Assembly: GCA_963775935.1 (NCBI GenBank)
Contig: CAVZKR010000004.1
Span: 372,001-436,000, forward strand
DNA length: 64,000 bases
Direction of reading: 5' to 3'
DNA from: JBBIPA01 sp963775935
GTDB taxonomy: Bacteria; Chloroflexota; Dehalococcoidia; GIF9; UBA5629
A program made the position numbers and the translations under genes. The notes under the pieces are model-generated. The model saw only the letters and a program-made list of their open reading frames with translations, did no database searches and was not told the origin of the DNA. Below are positions 16,880 to 25,774 of the stretch, piece by piece; within the stretch, counting starts at the first letter, position 1, and every line of letters begins with the position of its first letter.

Positions 16880-18940
16880 ATGTTTAGAGTATGCGTAGAT
16901 GTCGGGGGGACTTTTACGGATTGTGTGGTATCTGATAACGAAGGCAACTTTAGGGAATTTAAATCACCATCTACCCCCGATGATTTCTCTAGAGGGGTAA
17001 TGGATGCCCTACAAGAAGCTGCTAATGCTTATAAGTTGATGATTCAAAGGTTCCTCAACGGCGTAGAAGTTATATTGCATGGTTCAACAGTAGCTACCAA
17101 TGCCTTAATTACCAGAAGGTTGGCGAAAACAGCCCTGATCACAACGAAAGGGTTTAGGGATATTATTGAGACACGGTGCTCGCTCAAGGCAGAAACGAAA
17201 TCAATTTATGACTTTTTTATTCCTCCTTATGAGCCTATTGTACCCCGCTATTTGAGGTTCGTCATTGACGAAGCGATGCGTAACACCGGCGAAATAATTA
17301 AACAGGTAGATGAATCCGAGGTTATGAAAGTAATTGGAAAGCTACAAAATGAAAAAGTTGAGGCTGTAGCTATTTGTTTTATTAATGCGTATGCTAATAA
17401 TAAGAACGAACAAATCACTGCTGAGATTTGTAGACGAGAGCTCAACGGAGTCTACATAACGACTTCATGTGATATACTTCCCCAATTAGGTGAATACGCA
17501 AGAGAAAGTACCTGTGTCATAAGTGCAGCTTTAGGTCCAGTTACATCCAGATATTTGTCCAGTCTTGAGAGTAGATTAACGAGAAATGGCTTTACCGGTC
17601 AATTACTCGTCATACAAGCTAATCAATTAGCCCAGTCAACTACTGCGATAATACGGAAACCAGTGTATTTAATAAATTCAGGTCCTTCCACAGCACCAGC
17701 GGGGGGAAGTTATCTGAGTAAGTTCTTGAACGAAAATAATTTTATTACCGGTGATGTAGGCGGCACCAGTTTTGACATGAGTGTCATTCATAATGGAAAA
17801 GTTGGCATTATTTTAGGGAGGTGGTTGGAGGATGACTGGGTGGGCATGGAGATGGTTGATGTTGATTGTATTGGGGCTGGTGGAGGTAGCTTAGCCCGGG
17901 TTAATTCTCTGGGGCTTCTGTGTGTTGGGCCAGCTAGTGCTGGGGCTGTACCTGGTCCCGCTTGCTATGGGAGGGGAGGAGAAGAGCCTACAGTTACCGA
18001 TGCAGCGGTAGTATTGGGCTATATTCCAGTTGATTATTTTTTAGGGGGTAAAATCAAGCTGGATATGGATTTAGCTAAGTCTTCAGTAAAAAGTGTGGCT
18101 GATACATTAAGCCTCACAGTAGAACAAACAGCGAATACAATATTTAGGATAGCCAATTCAAATATGGTAAATGGCATCATGCAAATCTCTACCAAGAAGG
18201 GTTATGACGTGCGGGATTTCAGCTTGCTTGCTTTTGGTGGCGCGGGACCACTACATGCAGCTTTCTTAGCAGAGTCATTAGATATTCGACGGGTTATTAT
18301 TCCAAAATTTGCTGCATCCTTCTGTGCATGGAGTATGTTTACCCTTGATATAGGGCGCGGTTATATTCGCTCCTATATAAGTCGTTCTGATGTTGCGAAT
18401 TTAGATACCATCAACCAGTTGTTTCAGGAGATGATACGTGAAGCTTTTGGAGAATTTGTTCCGTTAAACATCCCTGAAAACGCCATAAGAATCACCAAAA
18501 GCGCAGAGATGAGATACAGTGAACAATTCTATAATATTGAAATTCCTTTACCAAAGGATGACATCCAAAGCAAGGACATTGAGTCAATCGTAGCATCTTT
18601 TCATAAGAAGCATGAGGAATTATACAATTTTTCAATGAGGTTTGCTCCAGTTGAATTTCGGAATTTACGTATATTAGCTACGACTTCACAACCTAAGATA
18701 AGAGTTAAGGAGATTGAACGTGGTACAGAAGACTCCTCTGCGGCATTAAAGAGAAAGAGGCTGTGTTTCTTTAATAATGGCTATATTGAGACACCAATTT
18801 ATGCTGGTGAAAAGTTGAAGTCTGGAAATAGTATATCTGGCCCAGCTGTGATAGAGGAGGCAACAACTACAGTAGTTGTTCCACGCATCTTTTATTGCAG
18901 TGTGGACGAGTACGGAAACTATATACTAAGGAGAAAATAA
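16880..18940 (+). CDS. Hydantoinase/oxoprolinase family protein A (HyuA-like), copy 1
   Basis: A 686-residue ATP-using subunit. The ATP-binding/actin-fold start VCVDVGGTFTDCVV lies at residues 4-17; the middle shows LGEYARESTCVISAALGP and GDVGGTSFDMSVI; the C-terminus has RYSEQFYNIEIPLP and GPAVIEEATTTVVVP. It would phosphorylate a carbonyl or amide substrate for hydrolysis or carboxylation together with HyuB. The methionine at 16880 is chosen because the family starts there; the upstream extension is read-through from IS debris. It lies 3 bp before hyuB copy 2, so the two form one unit. Similarity to acetone/acetophenone carboxylase subunits leaves hydrolase or carboxylase open. Confidence 0.88.
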   Translation: MFRVCVDVGGTFTDCVVSDNEGNFREFKSPSTPDDFSRGVMDALQEAANAYKLMIQRFLNGVEVILHGSTVATNALITRRLAKTALITTKGFRDIIETRCSLKAETKSIYDFFIPPYEPIVPRYLRFVIDEAMRNTGEIIKQVDESEVMKVIGKLQNEKVEAVAICFINAYANNKNEQITAEICRRELNGVYITTSCDILPQLGEYARESTCVISAALGPVTSRYLSSLESRLTRNGFTGQLLVIQANQLAQSTTAIIRKPVYLINSGPSTAPAGGSYLSKFLNENNFITGDVGGTSFDMSVIHNGKVGIILGRWLEDDWVGMEMVDVDCIGAGGGSLARVNSLGLLCVGPASAGAVPGPACYGRGGEEPTVTDAAVVLGYIPVDYFLGGKIKLDMDLAKSSVKSVADTLSLTVEQTANTIFRIANSNMVNGIMQISTKKGYDVRDFSLLAFGGAGPLHAAFLAESLDIRRVIIPKFAASFCAWSMFTLDIGRGYIRSYISRSDVANLDTINQLFQEMIREAFGEFVPLNIPENAIRITKSAEMRYSEQFYNIEIPLPKDDIQSKDIESIVASFHKKHEELYNFSMRFAPVEFRNLRILATTSQPKIRVKEIERGTEDSSAALKRKRLCFFNNGYIETPIYAGEKLKSGNSISGPAVIEEATTTVVVPRIFYCSVDEYGNYILRRK

Positions 18941-18943
18941 AAA

Positions 18944-20695
18944 ATGGCAGAAATTGATCTAGTTACGTTGTCTACTGTCTGGCATTCTCTCCAAAGAGTT
19001 TGCCGTGAAATGCGTGACAGCCTTATTCGTTCATCAACAAACATTCTTACTACACGACTTCGTGATTTAGGCTATGGGATATGGGATGCTGATGGCCAAG
19101 TTGTAGCTATCCCTGAGGGTTTTCCTTGTCGTTTACTCGGCGGTGCATTTTGGGTTAAAGCAGTACTAAATAAGTTTAAAGGACGAATATACCCGGGAGA
19201 TGTTTTTTTAACTAATGATCCCTTTATATCCGGATGTGCCCATCTGCCAGATTGGGCATTCATCAGACCCATATTTTACGAAGATAAGTTGACATTTTTT
19301 GCTGCTATGAGTCCTCACACTTTAGATAACGGAGGTGCTCAGCTCGGCGCTTATTTTCTGGCAAATGATTCCATTGCGGAAGGTCTTCATATTCCGCCTG
19401 TAAAAATCGTGGAAAGGGGAGAGCCGGTTACTGATATACTTGACCTTATTTTAAGTAACAATCGATTAGCAGATGTCCAAAGACGCGAAAATATCGCACT
19501 CATTTCCTGTACTAAAGTGGCTGAGCAAAGGGTCACCGCCCTCCTAACTAAATATGGCAGGAATATAGTTCTTGCATCAATCGAAGAGATGATGAAGCGC
19601 ACGGAATCAGCAGTACGTAAAGAAATAAGTAAATGGCCTGATGGTACATATTACGGAGAGGCGGCGTTAGATGACGATGGCATTACCTTTGACAAGCTTG
19701 TTTGGGTCAGATGCAAGGTAACGATCAAAGGTGACGAGATAACCTTTGACTTCTCGGAAAGTGACAAGCAAGTTAAGGGTTTTGTCAATTCATATTATCC
19801 TGCAACTTATAGTAGTACAGTGGCTACCTGTTTTATCTTTCTGGATCCTGCGCTTTTTGATTATCATAACGAAGGGAGCAAAAAGCCAATTTCTGTAATA
19901 GCTCCTGAAGGCCTCGTGGTAAACTGTTTACCTGGCTCATTAGTGGCAGCAGCGCCTACTTTGTCCTCAGTGGTTATTGAGTCTGTGCTGGAAGCATTAT
20001 CAAAAGCAGTTCCAAATCGGACGATAGCTTCATCAGGCAGACTGATTGCTCGCCGTGCAATGGGCATTCATCCCAAGACAGGCCAATATTATATGTATAA
20101 TACGTTTGGTCCCATGGGTGGCAGTGGGGCTGTCTATGGTTACGATGGATATCAATGCGCTTGTGATTTAGGTACCTTTGGCGCCATCGCAAAAGCAGAT
20201 GTGGAGGAAGAGATGGACAGATTCCCCTGGAGAGTACTAAGAAACGAATACATTACAGATTCATGTGGAGCCGGGCAATGGCGAGGGGCTCCCGGCATTT
20301 GCTATGAAAATATTAATGAGGGCGGTGACAGTACTTTAAACATGGGTTCCTGTAACGGATGGGAAACACCGGCAAAAGGTATAGCGGGTGGACATGATGC
20401 TCCTTTAAATAAGACACGTGTTATTCGCGGACATGATCGCATCGAAATAAAACATCCTCATATAATGACTCGCATCATTTCAGGAGATATTGTTATATCG
20501 GAAAGCGCTGGTGGTGCTGGTGTTGGGAAACCAGAGGAACGGGATCCAGAGTCCGTGAAAATGGATGTTAAGAATGAACTGGTATCACTCAATACAGCAC
20601 GGGATATTTACAAGGTCATCTTGGAACCTGATACCTTAGCAATAGACTATGAAGCTACACACGCTCTCAGAAGCAAGAATCAACTTGAAGAGTGA
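18944..20695 (+). CDS. Hydantoinase B/oxoprolinase family protein (HyuB-like), copy 2
   Basis: A 583-residue partner of the HyuA just upstream, with only 3 bp between stop and start and the ribosome site (AAGGAG) inside the hyuA end. It has the same landmarks as copy 1: IPEGFPCRL, TNDPFISGCAHLPDW, TFDFSESDKQ, GAVYGYDGYQ and AGGAGVGKPEERDPE. Copies 1 and 3 read TNHPFQAG where this copy has TNDPFISG, so the three are clearly diverged. The pair HyuA-HyuB is expected to act in the cytoplasm as an ATP-dependent hydrolase or carboxylase. The substrate is unknown. Confidence 0.9.
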   Translation: MAEIDLVTLSTVWHSLQRVCREMRDSLIRSSTNILTTRLRDLGYGIWDADGQVVAIPEGFPCRLLGGAFWVKAVLNKFKGRIYPGDVFLTNDPFISGCAHLPDWAFIRPIFYEDKLTFFAAMSPHTLDNGGAQLGAYFLANDSIAEGLHIPPVKIVERGEPVTDILDLILSNNRLADVQRRENIALISCTKVAEQRVTALLTKYGRNIVLASIEEMMKRTESAVRKEISKWPDGTYYGEAALDDDGITFDKLVWVRCKVTIKGDEITFDFSESDKQVKGFVNSYYPATYSSTVATCFIFLDPALFDYHNEGSKKPISVIAPEGLVVNCLPGSLVAAAPTLSSVVIESVLEALSKAVPNRTIASSGRLIARRAMGIHPKTGQYYMYNTFGPMGGSGAVYGYDGYQCACDLGTFGAIAKADVEEEMDRFPWRVLRNEYITDSCGAGQWRGAPGICYENINEGGDSTLNMGSCNGWETPAKGIAGGHDAPLNKTRVIRGHDRIEIKHPHIMTRIISGDIVISESAGGAGVGKPEERDPESVKMDVKNELVSLNTARDIYKVILEPDTLAIDYEATHALRSKNQLEE

Positions 20696-20718
20696 CCTAA
20701 CATAGAAAAAAACATGAT

Positions 20719-21093
20719 GGCCCATTAGGAAAAAAGGCAAAAATAAGCCATGGGATGGCATATACAATAATGTTACCTCATGTTATGAGATTCAATTTAG
20801 TAGCTAATCCAGCTAAATTTGCCCAGGTTGCAGAAATAATGGGGGAAAATATACAGGGTCTTTCAACTTTCGAAGCTGCTACAAAGGCAGTTGAAGCGGT
20901 AACAAGGCTGGCGTCTGATGTTGGAATGAGGCTGGACCTAAAAGATATAAGGTTTACCAACGAAGACATAGATGCAATGGTTCAAAGTGTACATTCCCAT
21001 GCTGGTCCCATAATAAAGCTGACTAATGCCAGAGAGGCTACCCCAGAAGATACCAGAAGATTGTTCATGGCGGCCATCCAGCGGAATTCATAG
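20719..21093 (+). pseudogene. 3' fragment of an iron-containing alcohol dehydrogenase
   Basis: The frame starts abruptly at GPLGKKAKISHGMA and runs to the normal C-terminus LFMAAIQRNS. Compared with the intact enzyme at 4625-5812 it holds only about the last 124 of 395 residues; NAD-binding and most metal ligands are missing. The join lies about 25 bp after the hyuB stop, so the 5' part was lost by deletion or recombination. It is too short to be active. Confidence 0.85.
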
Positions 21094-21134
21094 ATTTTAT
21101 GCAAGCAGAGCTTTTCATTGTGTCAGTGCCGAGG

Positions 21135-21349
21135 TTCTATGCAGGTAAGATTCTCGTTATGGACTGACCAACGGTGCTTTAGAAGAAGAAATGTTCCCTG
21201 AAAAAATCTACTGTGGTTTCATTGGTTTTACTGGGTTGAGTGTTAGGATTCTATACGAGCGTGCAAAACCAAATGCAGATCCTCTTGGAGCAAATAACTT
21301 ACTTGGCTTTATAACTGTGGCATTGACAGCGACATTGACCTGCTACTGA
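21135..21349 (+). pseudogene. Remnant of aldehyde ferredoxin oxidoreductase N-terminus
   Basis: After a frame break near 21160 the plus strand reads LTNGALEEEMFPEKIY, then GFIGFTGLSVRILYERAKP and NADPLGANNLLGF, closing at TGA 21347-21349. This is the N-terminal pattern of tungsten/molybdenum aldehyde ferredoxin oxidoreductases (LTNG..EE..PE..Y..FIGG.GL....LYE, then DPL...N.L.F..GPLTGT). The preceding AGKILVMD would be the usual strand before it. Only about 60 of roughly 600 residues remain, and no further AOR sequence was found downstream. Confidence 0.8.
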
Positions 21350-21643
21350 AAATCAGCCCAGCCTTAATGGTAGAGTGGATGTTCAGAAAGGGCCTCTCTA
21401 CTTAGAGAGCATAATATCCGAGAATAGGAGAGGGAAACCTATGACAATTATGACTGACAAGGAAGTATTAATAGAACTCCTAAGCCACAAAAAGTGGTGG
21501 TAACCAAAGCCATGACCTCATTGAATGCAAAGTGAACACCAAAATATAAACTTGCATCCTCTGTCGTTTTTTGATCTAATAATTGCAGCCCTTAATAGCT
21601 GCGATATAGAAATTAACCCTGCATTGAACTGACGCAGTACGCT
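21350..21643 (+). other. Intergenic stretch without a recognised gene
   Basis: No family could be recognised. It holds a small hairpin (CTCTCTACTTAGAGAG, near 21397-21412) and a 20-codon reading frame starting near 21440 behind a GGAGAGG site that resembles nothing known. It is probably debris between the AOR fragment and the MFS gene. Confidence 0.4.
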
Positions 21644-22873
21644 ATGCAAACTGATCAAAAAATCCCCGGGGTTTTCTACGGATATATCGTTGTTGCCGCT
21701 ATATTCGTCTTCATGTTGATTATGTGGGGAATGTCTAACACCTTTGGTGTTTTTTTTGAGTCGTGGTTATCGGAATTTGGCTGGACAAGGGCATTAACTG
21801 CAGGTGCCTTTTCACTCTTTAATATCTTAACTGGACTATCAGGTCTCATGGTCGCCCGGCTCACTGATGTCGTCAATCCCAGAAAAACAGCCACAGCCTG
21901 CGCTTTATTGCTTGGTTTAGGCTATGTATTGATTTCGCAGGTACATACTGCCTGGCAACTTTATCTCTTTTTTGGAGTGCTTATAGGCATGGGGATGGGA
22001 GCTTATATCTCAATGCTATCGCTGGTAACCAGGTGGTTTGAGAAGGGAAGGGGTTTAATGACCGGCATTGTTTTATCAGGTATGGGCTTGGGAAAGATGA
22101 TGATGCCTCCCATAGCTGCCTGGCTGATGGCCATATATCAATGGCGTATTGTCTTCATTATTCTGGGTATTATTACCCTCCTGGTCACCGTAGTAGCGGC
22201 CCAATTTCTGAAGCGTTCTCCAGGTAGAACTGAGCCATTACAGCACAATGAACACGAGGCAAACCGAAAAACATTGGCACCACAGAATAATACTATTTCA
22301 CTCAGGCAGGCATTTCAAACTGGCCAATTCTGGCAGGTCTGTGCTTTATATTTTTCCATGTTATTCTGTGTGGTGGCTATATCAGTGCACATTGTTATTC
22401 ATGCTACCGGGCAGGGCTTTTCAACTCCTGAAGCTGTCAATAGTCTCGCAATTATCGGGTTGACGACCATTGTGGGCATGATTGTCATGGGTATTACTGC
22501 CGACAAAATTGGAAACAGGAGTGCCATGGCAATTGGTTTTGCCCTTATTGCGATTCCCTTACTATTGTTATTAGTAAGCCATGAGCTATGGATGCTGTAT
22601 CTGTTTGCTGCTCTCTTTGGCTTCGGGCATGGCGGAGTGATGACATTGCTGCCGCCAACCGTAGCGGAGTTGTTCGGTTTAAAATCACATGGCGTGATTT
22701 TAGGTGCTACAGCCGTTGTCGGCTCAATCGGGGCTGCCACTGGCCCGGTGGTAGCAGGATTTATATTTGATATAACCAACAGTTACAGTATAGCTTTCCT
22801 GATTTGTGCTGCAATTGCGGCTGCATGCTTTATTTTAACCTTGCTGTTACGCCCAATCACAAAAGCGTGGTAA
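21644..22873 (+). CDS. MFS transporter (OxlT/monocarboxylate type)
   Basis: A 409-residue membrane protein with twelve predicted helices in two halves and a charged loop near residues 190-220. The N-terminus GYIVVAAIFVFMLIMWG, then SWLSEFGWTRALTAGAFSL and RWFEKGRGLMTGI, are typical of oxalate/formate antiporter and monocarboxylate-transporter-like MFS proteins. It would move an organic acid across the membrane. No strong ribosome site precedes the chosen ATG, so the start is less certain. It stands alone on the plus strand after debris; a candidate terminator lies at 23135-23163. Confidence 0.85.
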   Translation: MQTDQKIPGVFYGYIVVAAIFVFMLIMWGMSNTFGVFFESWLSEFGWTRALTAGAFSLFNILTGLSGLMVARLTDVVNPRKTATACALLLGLGYVLISQVHTAWQLYLFFGVLIGMGMGAYISMLSLVTRWFEKGRGLMTGIVLSGMGLGKMMMPPIAAWLMAIYQWRIVFIILGIITLLVTVVAAQFLKRSPGRTEPLQHNEHEANRKTLAPQNNTISLRQAFQTGQFWQVCALYFSMLFCVVAISVHIVIHATGQGFSTPEAVNSLAIIGLTTIVGMIVMGITADKIGNRSAMAIGFALIAIPLLLLLVSHELWMLYLFAALFGFGHGGVMTLLPPTVAELFGLKSHGVILGATAVVGSIGAATGPVVAGFIFDITNSYSIAFLICAAIAAACFILTLLLRPITKAW

Positions 22874-23069
22874 GAGACTCAAAAAAGCTGTTTGCAGGGG
22901 CTTTAGAGCGCTGTATTCTTGGCCGGTTTCTACACGCGCTGACAATCATAGCCTGAGCGTGATGCAACGCCCCTTATGATTGCAGAAAAATTTGAATGAA
23001 TCAGAAGAAGCAATTGATCGCAGATTAAGAGTAATTCTGATTATTGCAGGTAAAATTGACGAGCACTCT

Positions 23070-23100
23070 ATAGTTATACCACCTGTTAAATGAGTCCCAC
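23070..23100 (-). repeat. Dispersed repeat B (inverted copy of repeat A)
   Basis: Read on the minus strand it matches 16681-16711 at about 26 of 31 positions and contains the shared core GTGGTATAACTAT. It is probably an insertion-sequence end left after loss of the element. Confidence 0.55.
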
Positions 23101-23134
23101 AAAACTAACATTTCGTGTGGCCTGGTTTTTTGGG

Positions 23135-23163
23135 GGAGGGTCATCTTTTAAGGCTCTCCTTTT
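23135..23163 (+). terminator. Candidate rho-independent terminator
   Basis: GGAGGGTC (23135-23142) can pair with GGCTCTCC (23152-23159) in RNA over 8 bp, including two G-U pairs, across a 9-base loop; TTTT follows. It would end transcripts coming from the MFS gene, though it lies about 260 bp behind it. Confidence 0.45.
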
Positions 23164-23201
23164 GCAAAATTCAATCGATTGTCTTCCACTGTGTTACACA
23201 G

Positions 23202-24872
23202 CTAAAAAACCAAAAATTCAGGCGACCAATTTATCCGGGACACTGGAGGTCCTACTGATCTGATCACGGGAGCATCAGGAATTACTGGTAAGGACAAGTG
23301 GGATGGGTATCTCGAGTCATGGTAAATAGTATTTTCAGCAGGAACAGGCAATATCTCGGAAGTATATATGGTATGCAGTACCATTTGGTAACCGAAGTCG
23401 AGACTTGCAATCTGCACCCAAATCTTATGTCCCGCTTTAAAGGTATAGAATATCGGCCATATCTCTATCTGATACTCATGGACTTTATTTGGCTCGGGGA
23501 GAATTGGTTTTTGAAAGGGATGGAAAGGTAGTCCCGGCTGAGACTTAGTCTCATCCACCTCCCGAAATGAAGCTTTGAGATGGCCTTCAGCGAGCAATAT
23601 AATTTTACCGTCAGTCCCAACATCCCCTAGCTTTACAAACCAAGCTGTGTCCCGAGACGTCGTAGAACCATAAAAAATAGCGTTGAGTGGACCCCATACT
23701 CGTACATCCTTATCTAGAGACGGTGTGGCATAAGCCAGCACTGGTTTGCCAGCAGCTAACAGTCCCCACGACTGTGGAGTCATATAGCTATCAGGTTTCT
23801 CGTTTACTGGCGGCTCCAAGCTAATTAATCCATATGGTGGTTCGGTTGCGGAACTCACTGGATTTGAACGTAGATAGAATTTTGTCCAATTGGTCCTTGC
23901 CAGTGGATATTCGTTTTCATAGCGCCACTCCCGGGCAGTAGAGTCAAATATTGCGACTTCAGGTTCAGCCATAATGCCAGTATCAATACCTTTAAGCCAA
24001 TATTCGTACCATCTAAGTATCTGTTCATGTAAGGGCTTGTGACGCAGGAAGTGCACATTCGCATGAATTCCAGCTGGCGGCGCAACAAGTAGCTTCTTGA
24101 TTGTATTAATCAATGGATAAGCATAGAGCTGGCCATTTATATGGAGGTGGGAATGCAAAATTATGCTCAGCATAGGCACTTTAATTTTATCTAACTTTGT
24201 CCACGCAGCTCTTTCCCACCAATATGGGCCATCCTCAGCATTAATAGCCCAGTCCAGAAATACATTAGCTGGGGGTAATTTCCCCTCAACAGGTCCTGGC
24301 CACAAACACTGTCGTATTAATTCACTTCCCCACATGCCCAAAAACCAGCTGTGAAAAAGACCACCACGATAGCAGAAATTTCGGTAGGGATCAGTACAGC
24401 CGTCCAAGGGAACAATACATTTGAGATGAGGTGGCTGTTGGGCAGCTACCAGATACTGAATCATGGAAAAGTAGGAGTCTCCCAGCATACCCACATTCCC
24501 ATTACACCATGGCTGCTGGGCAGCCCATTCCACAAGGTCGTACCCGTCCTGTTGCTGCTTAATGTCAAGAAAGTCATACTGCCCCTGTGAAAATCCCGTG
24601 CCTCTCATCTGGACAACAACGTGGACGTATCCATGTGGAACAAAGAAATCGGTGGCACCGGCTTCAATATCGTGGGTTAACTCAGGTGGTTGTTGTTGTA
24701 TCTCTTTTATATAAGGTGACATTGACAGCAATGCTGGATAACGGCCTTTTGCTTCTGGACGAAAAACATCCACAGCAATCTTAACACCATCTCGCATAGT
24801 TACATATACATTTTCATCCAGCTTGATTTCAGAAGAGATCGTTGCTCTGACTGTAAAATAACTATTTTTCAT
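23202..24872 (-). CDS. CocE/NonD-family alpha/beta hydrolase (X-Pro dipeptidyl-peptidase fold)
   Basis: A 556-residue serine hydrolase. The N-terminal domain opens with VYVTMRDGVKIAVDVFRPE, the usual CocE start; the nucleophile is S133 in MLGDSYFSM, and VQMRGTGFSQGQ gives the oxyanion region. The C-terminal jelly-roll part contains DTAWFVKLGDVGTDGK and LPYHPF-type segments, with YQIEIWPIFYTFKAGHKI near the end. Such enzymes cleave esters or peptides (cocaine esterase, glutaryl-7-ACA acylase). There is no signal peptide, so it is probably cytoplasmic. ATG follows AAAGGAG. It is monocistronic and convergent with the MFS gene; the substrate is unknown. Confidence 0.85.
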   Translation of the reverse strand: MKNSYFTVRATISSEIKLDENVYVTMRDGVKIAVDVFRPEAKGRYPALLSMSPYIKEIQQQPPELTHDIEAGATDFFVPHGYVHVVVQMRGTGFSQGQYDFLDIKQQQDGYDLVEWAAQQPWCNGNVGMLGDSYFSMIQYLVAAQQPPHLKCIVPLDGCTDPYRNFCYRGGLFHSWFLGMWGSELIRQCLWPGPVEGKLPPANVFLDWAINAEDGPYWWERAAWTKLDKIKVPMLSIILHSHLHINGQLYAYPLINTIKKLLVAPPAGIHANVHFLRHKPLHEQILRWYEYWLKGIDTGIMAEPEVAIFDSTAREWRYENEYPLARTNWTKFYLRSNPVSSATEPPYGLISLEPPVNEKPDSYMTPQSWGLLAAGKPVLAYATPSLDKDVRVWGPLNAIFYGSTTSRDTAWFVKLGDVGTDGKIILLAEGHLKASFREVDETKSQPGLPFHPFQKPILPEPNKVHEYQIEIWPIFYTFKAGHKIWVQIASLDFGYQMVLHTIYTSEILPVPAENTIYHDSRYPSHLSLPVIPDAPVIRSVGPPVSRINWSPEFLVF

Positions 24873-25040
24873 ATTTAGCTCCTTTGTTTTATTTCTAATT
24901 TATTTAAAATTCAAGTAAACTCGCTAACCCGAATCTGTCATGATCCCATCTTACAAATATCGACCTGTAGTAATTATATAAGACCCAACAATAGAGATGT
25001 TTAACCATTTTCATTTTGTTGTCTGCATCATCGATGGTAA

Positions 25041-25262
25041 TTAAGTGGCTATTATCAGAAAGACTATAATCAGTACCATTGCTATTATACCCATTATCAT
25101 AAAAGGTGCGCCGGCTGTTATACAGTCCTGCATCGTAATATCGTTTGGAGCCACGGCTTTCATCACAAATAGGGTTAATCCGAAGGGTGGGGTTAATCTC
25201 CCCAGTACTCCTACATTGATCATAAATAACACAGCAAACCATACTGGGTCGGGAATTCAGAG
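25041..25262 (-). pseudogene. C-terminal fragment of a TRAP large permease (DctM)
   Basis: On the minus strand the frame reads DPVWFAVLFMINVGVLG, then LTPPFGLTLFVMKAVAPND and a final hydrophobic helix. This matches the last 70 or so residues of DctM proteins; compare GVISPPFAMNIFAL in the intact gene at 8850-10157, to which it is only distantly related. A TGA interrupts the frame just upstream, and repeat C begins about 23 bp farther on. The rest of the gene was lost at what looks like an insertion-sequence boundary. Confidence 0.8.
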
Positions 25263-25284
25263 AGTTGACGACATGGCCTGCCCC

Positions 25285-25320
25285 CAATAAGTGTACCACC
25301 TTTTAAGTTAGAGTTGCTAC
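25285..25320 (-). repeat. Dispersed repeat C (probable insertion-sequence end)
   Basis: The minus strand carries AAAAGGTGGTACACTTATTG, resembling the core of repeats A and B (GGTGGTATAACTAT) in the same orientation relative to flanking debris. It lies between a truncated dctM and an integrase-core relic, which suits an element terminus. Similarity is weaker than between A and B. Confidence 0.4.
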
Positions 25321-25377
25321 AAGCACTTGAGCCTAACATCAATGCTGGACTAATTTTTGGGGGTGGTTATGAGAATC

Positions 25378-25530
25378 ATTGATTAGGGGTTGATATTGCT
25401 TGATTACGGTCATGGATGATTTCAACTGTTTTATCATAGGATGGAATCTCAAGACATACGTGTCCGGAGGATCTCTGAAGATATGATGCAATATGCGATA
25501 GATCTTACCAGATTTCCCTCTGACTATCAC
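25378..25530 (+). mobile_element. Relic of an integrase-core (DDE) transposase
   Basis: The plus strand reads LITVMDDFNCFIIGW, close to the (Y)LITVMDDFSRFILAW block of IS-encoded integrase cores, followed after a frame slip by DMMQYAIDLTRF, the helix that normally comes next. Stop codons and frame changes show it is dead. The stretch 25531-25774 downstream holds nothing I recognise. Confidence 0.65.
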
Positions 25531-25774
25531 TGTAGATATTCCACCAGTAATCTTTTTGGCAAGTATAACTATCAAATTAAAGGTAGCCACGTGGTTTTGC
25601 ATAATTATGTCTAAATCTGGACTTTACCCGAAGTGTTGGACAGAAAAGGCTAGAAAATCTTGCGGTATTGACATATACCAAGGCAAACTGCCATGTACAA
25701 CTCCAATCTTCAACGTTGCGATAAATGGTATCACTATGAAAAGCGTTTAGAATAACCTAAACCGGTCCTAGTAA

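Larger units (their letters stand above)
22874..23201. other. Intergenic region between MFS and CocE-like genes
   Basis: This 328-bp stretch lies between convergent genes. It holds dispersed repeat B (23070-23100) and a candidate terminator (23135-23163). An open stretch near 22993-23090 reads NESEEAIDRRLRVILII and ends at a stop; it has no start context and was not recognised. Confidence 0.5.

Noticed and set aside
21440..21502. 20-codon frame with a GGAGAGG site
   Set aside because: Too short and without features to call a gene; lies in debris.
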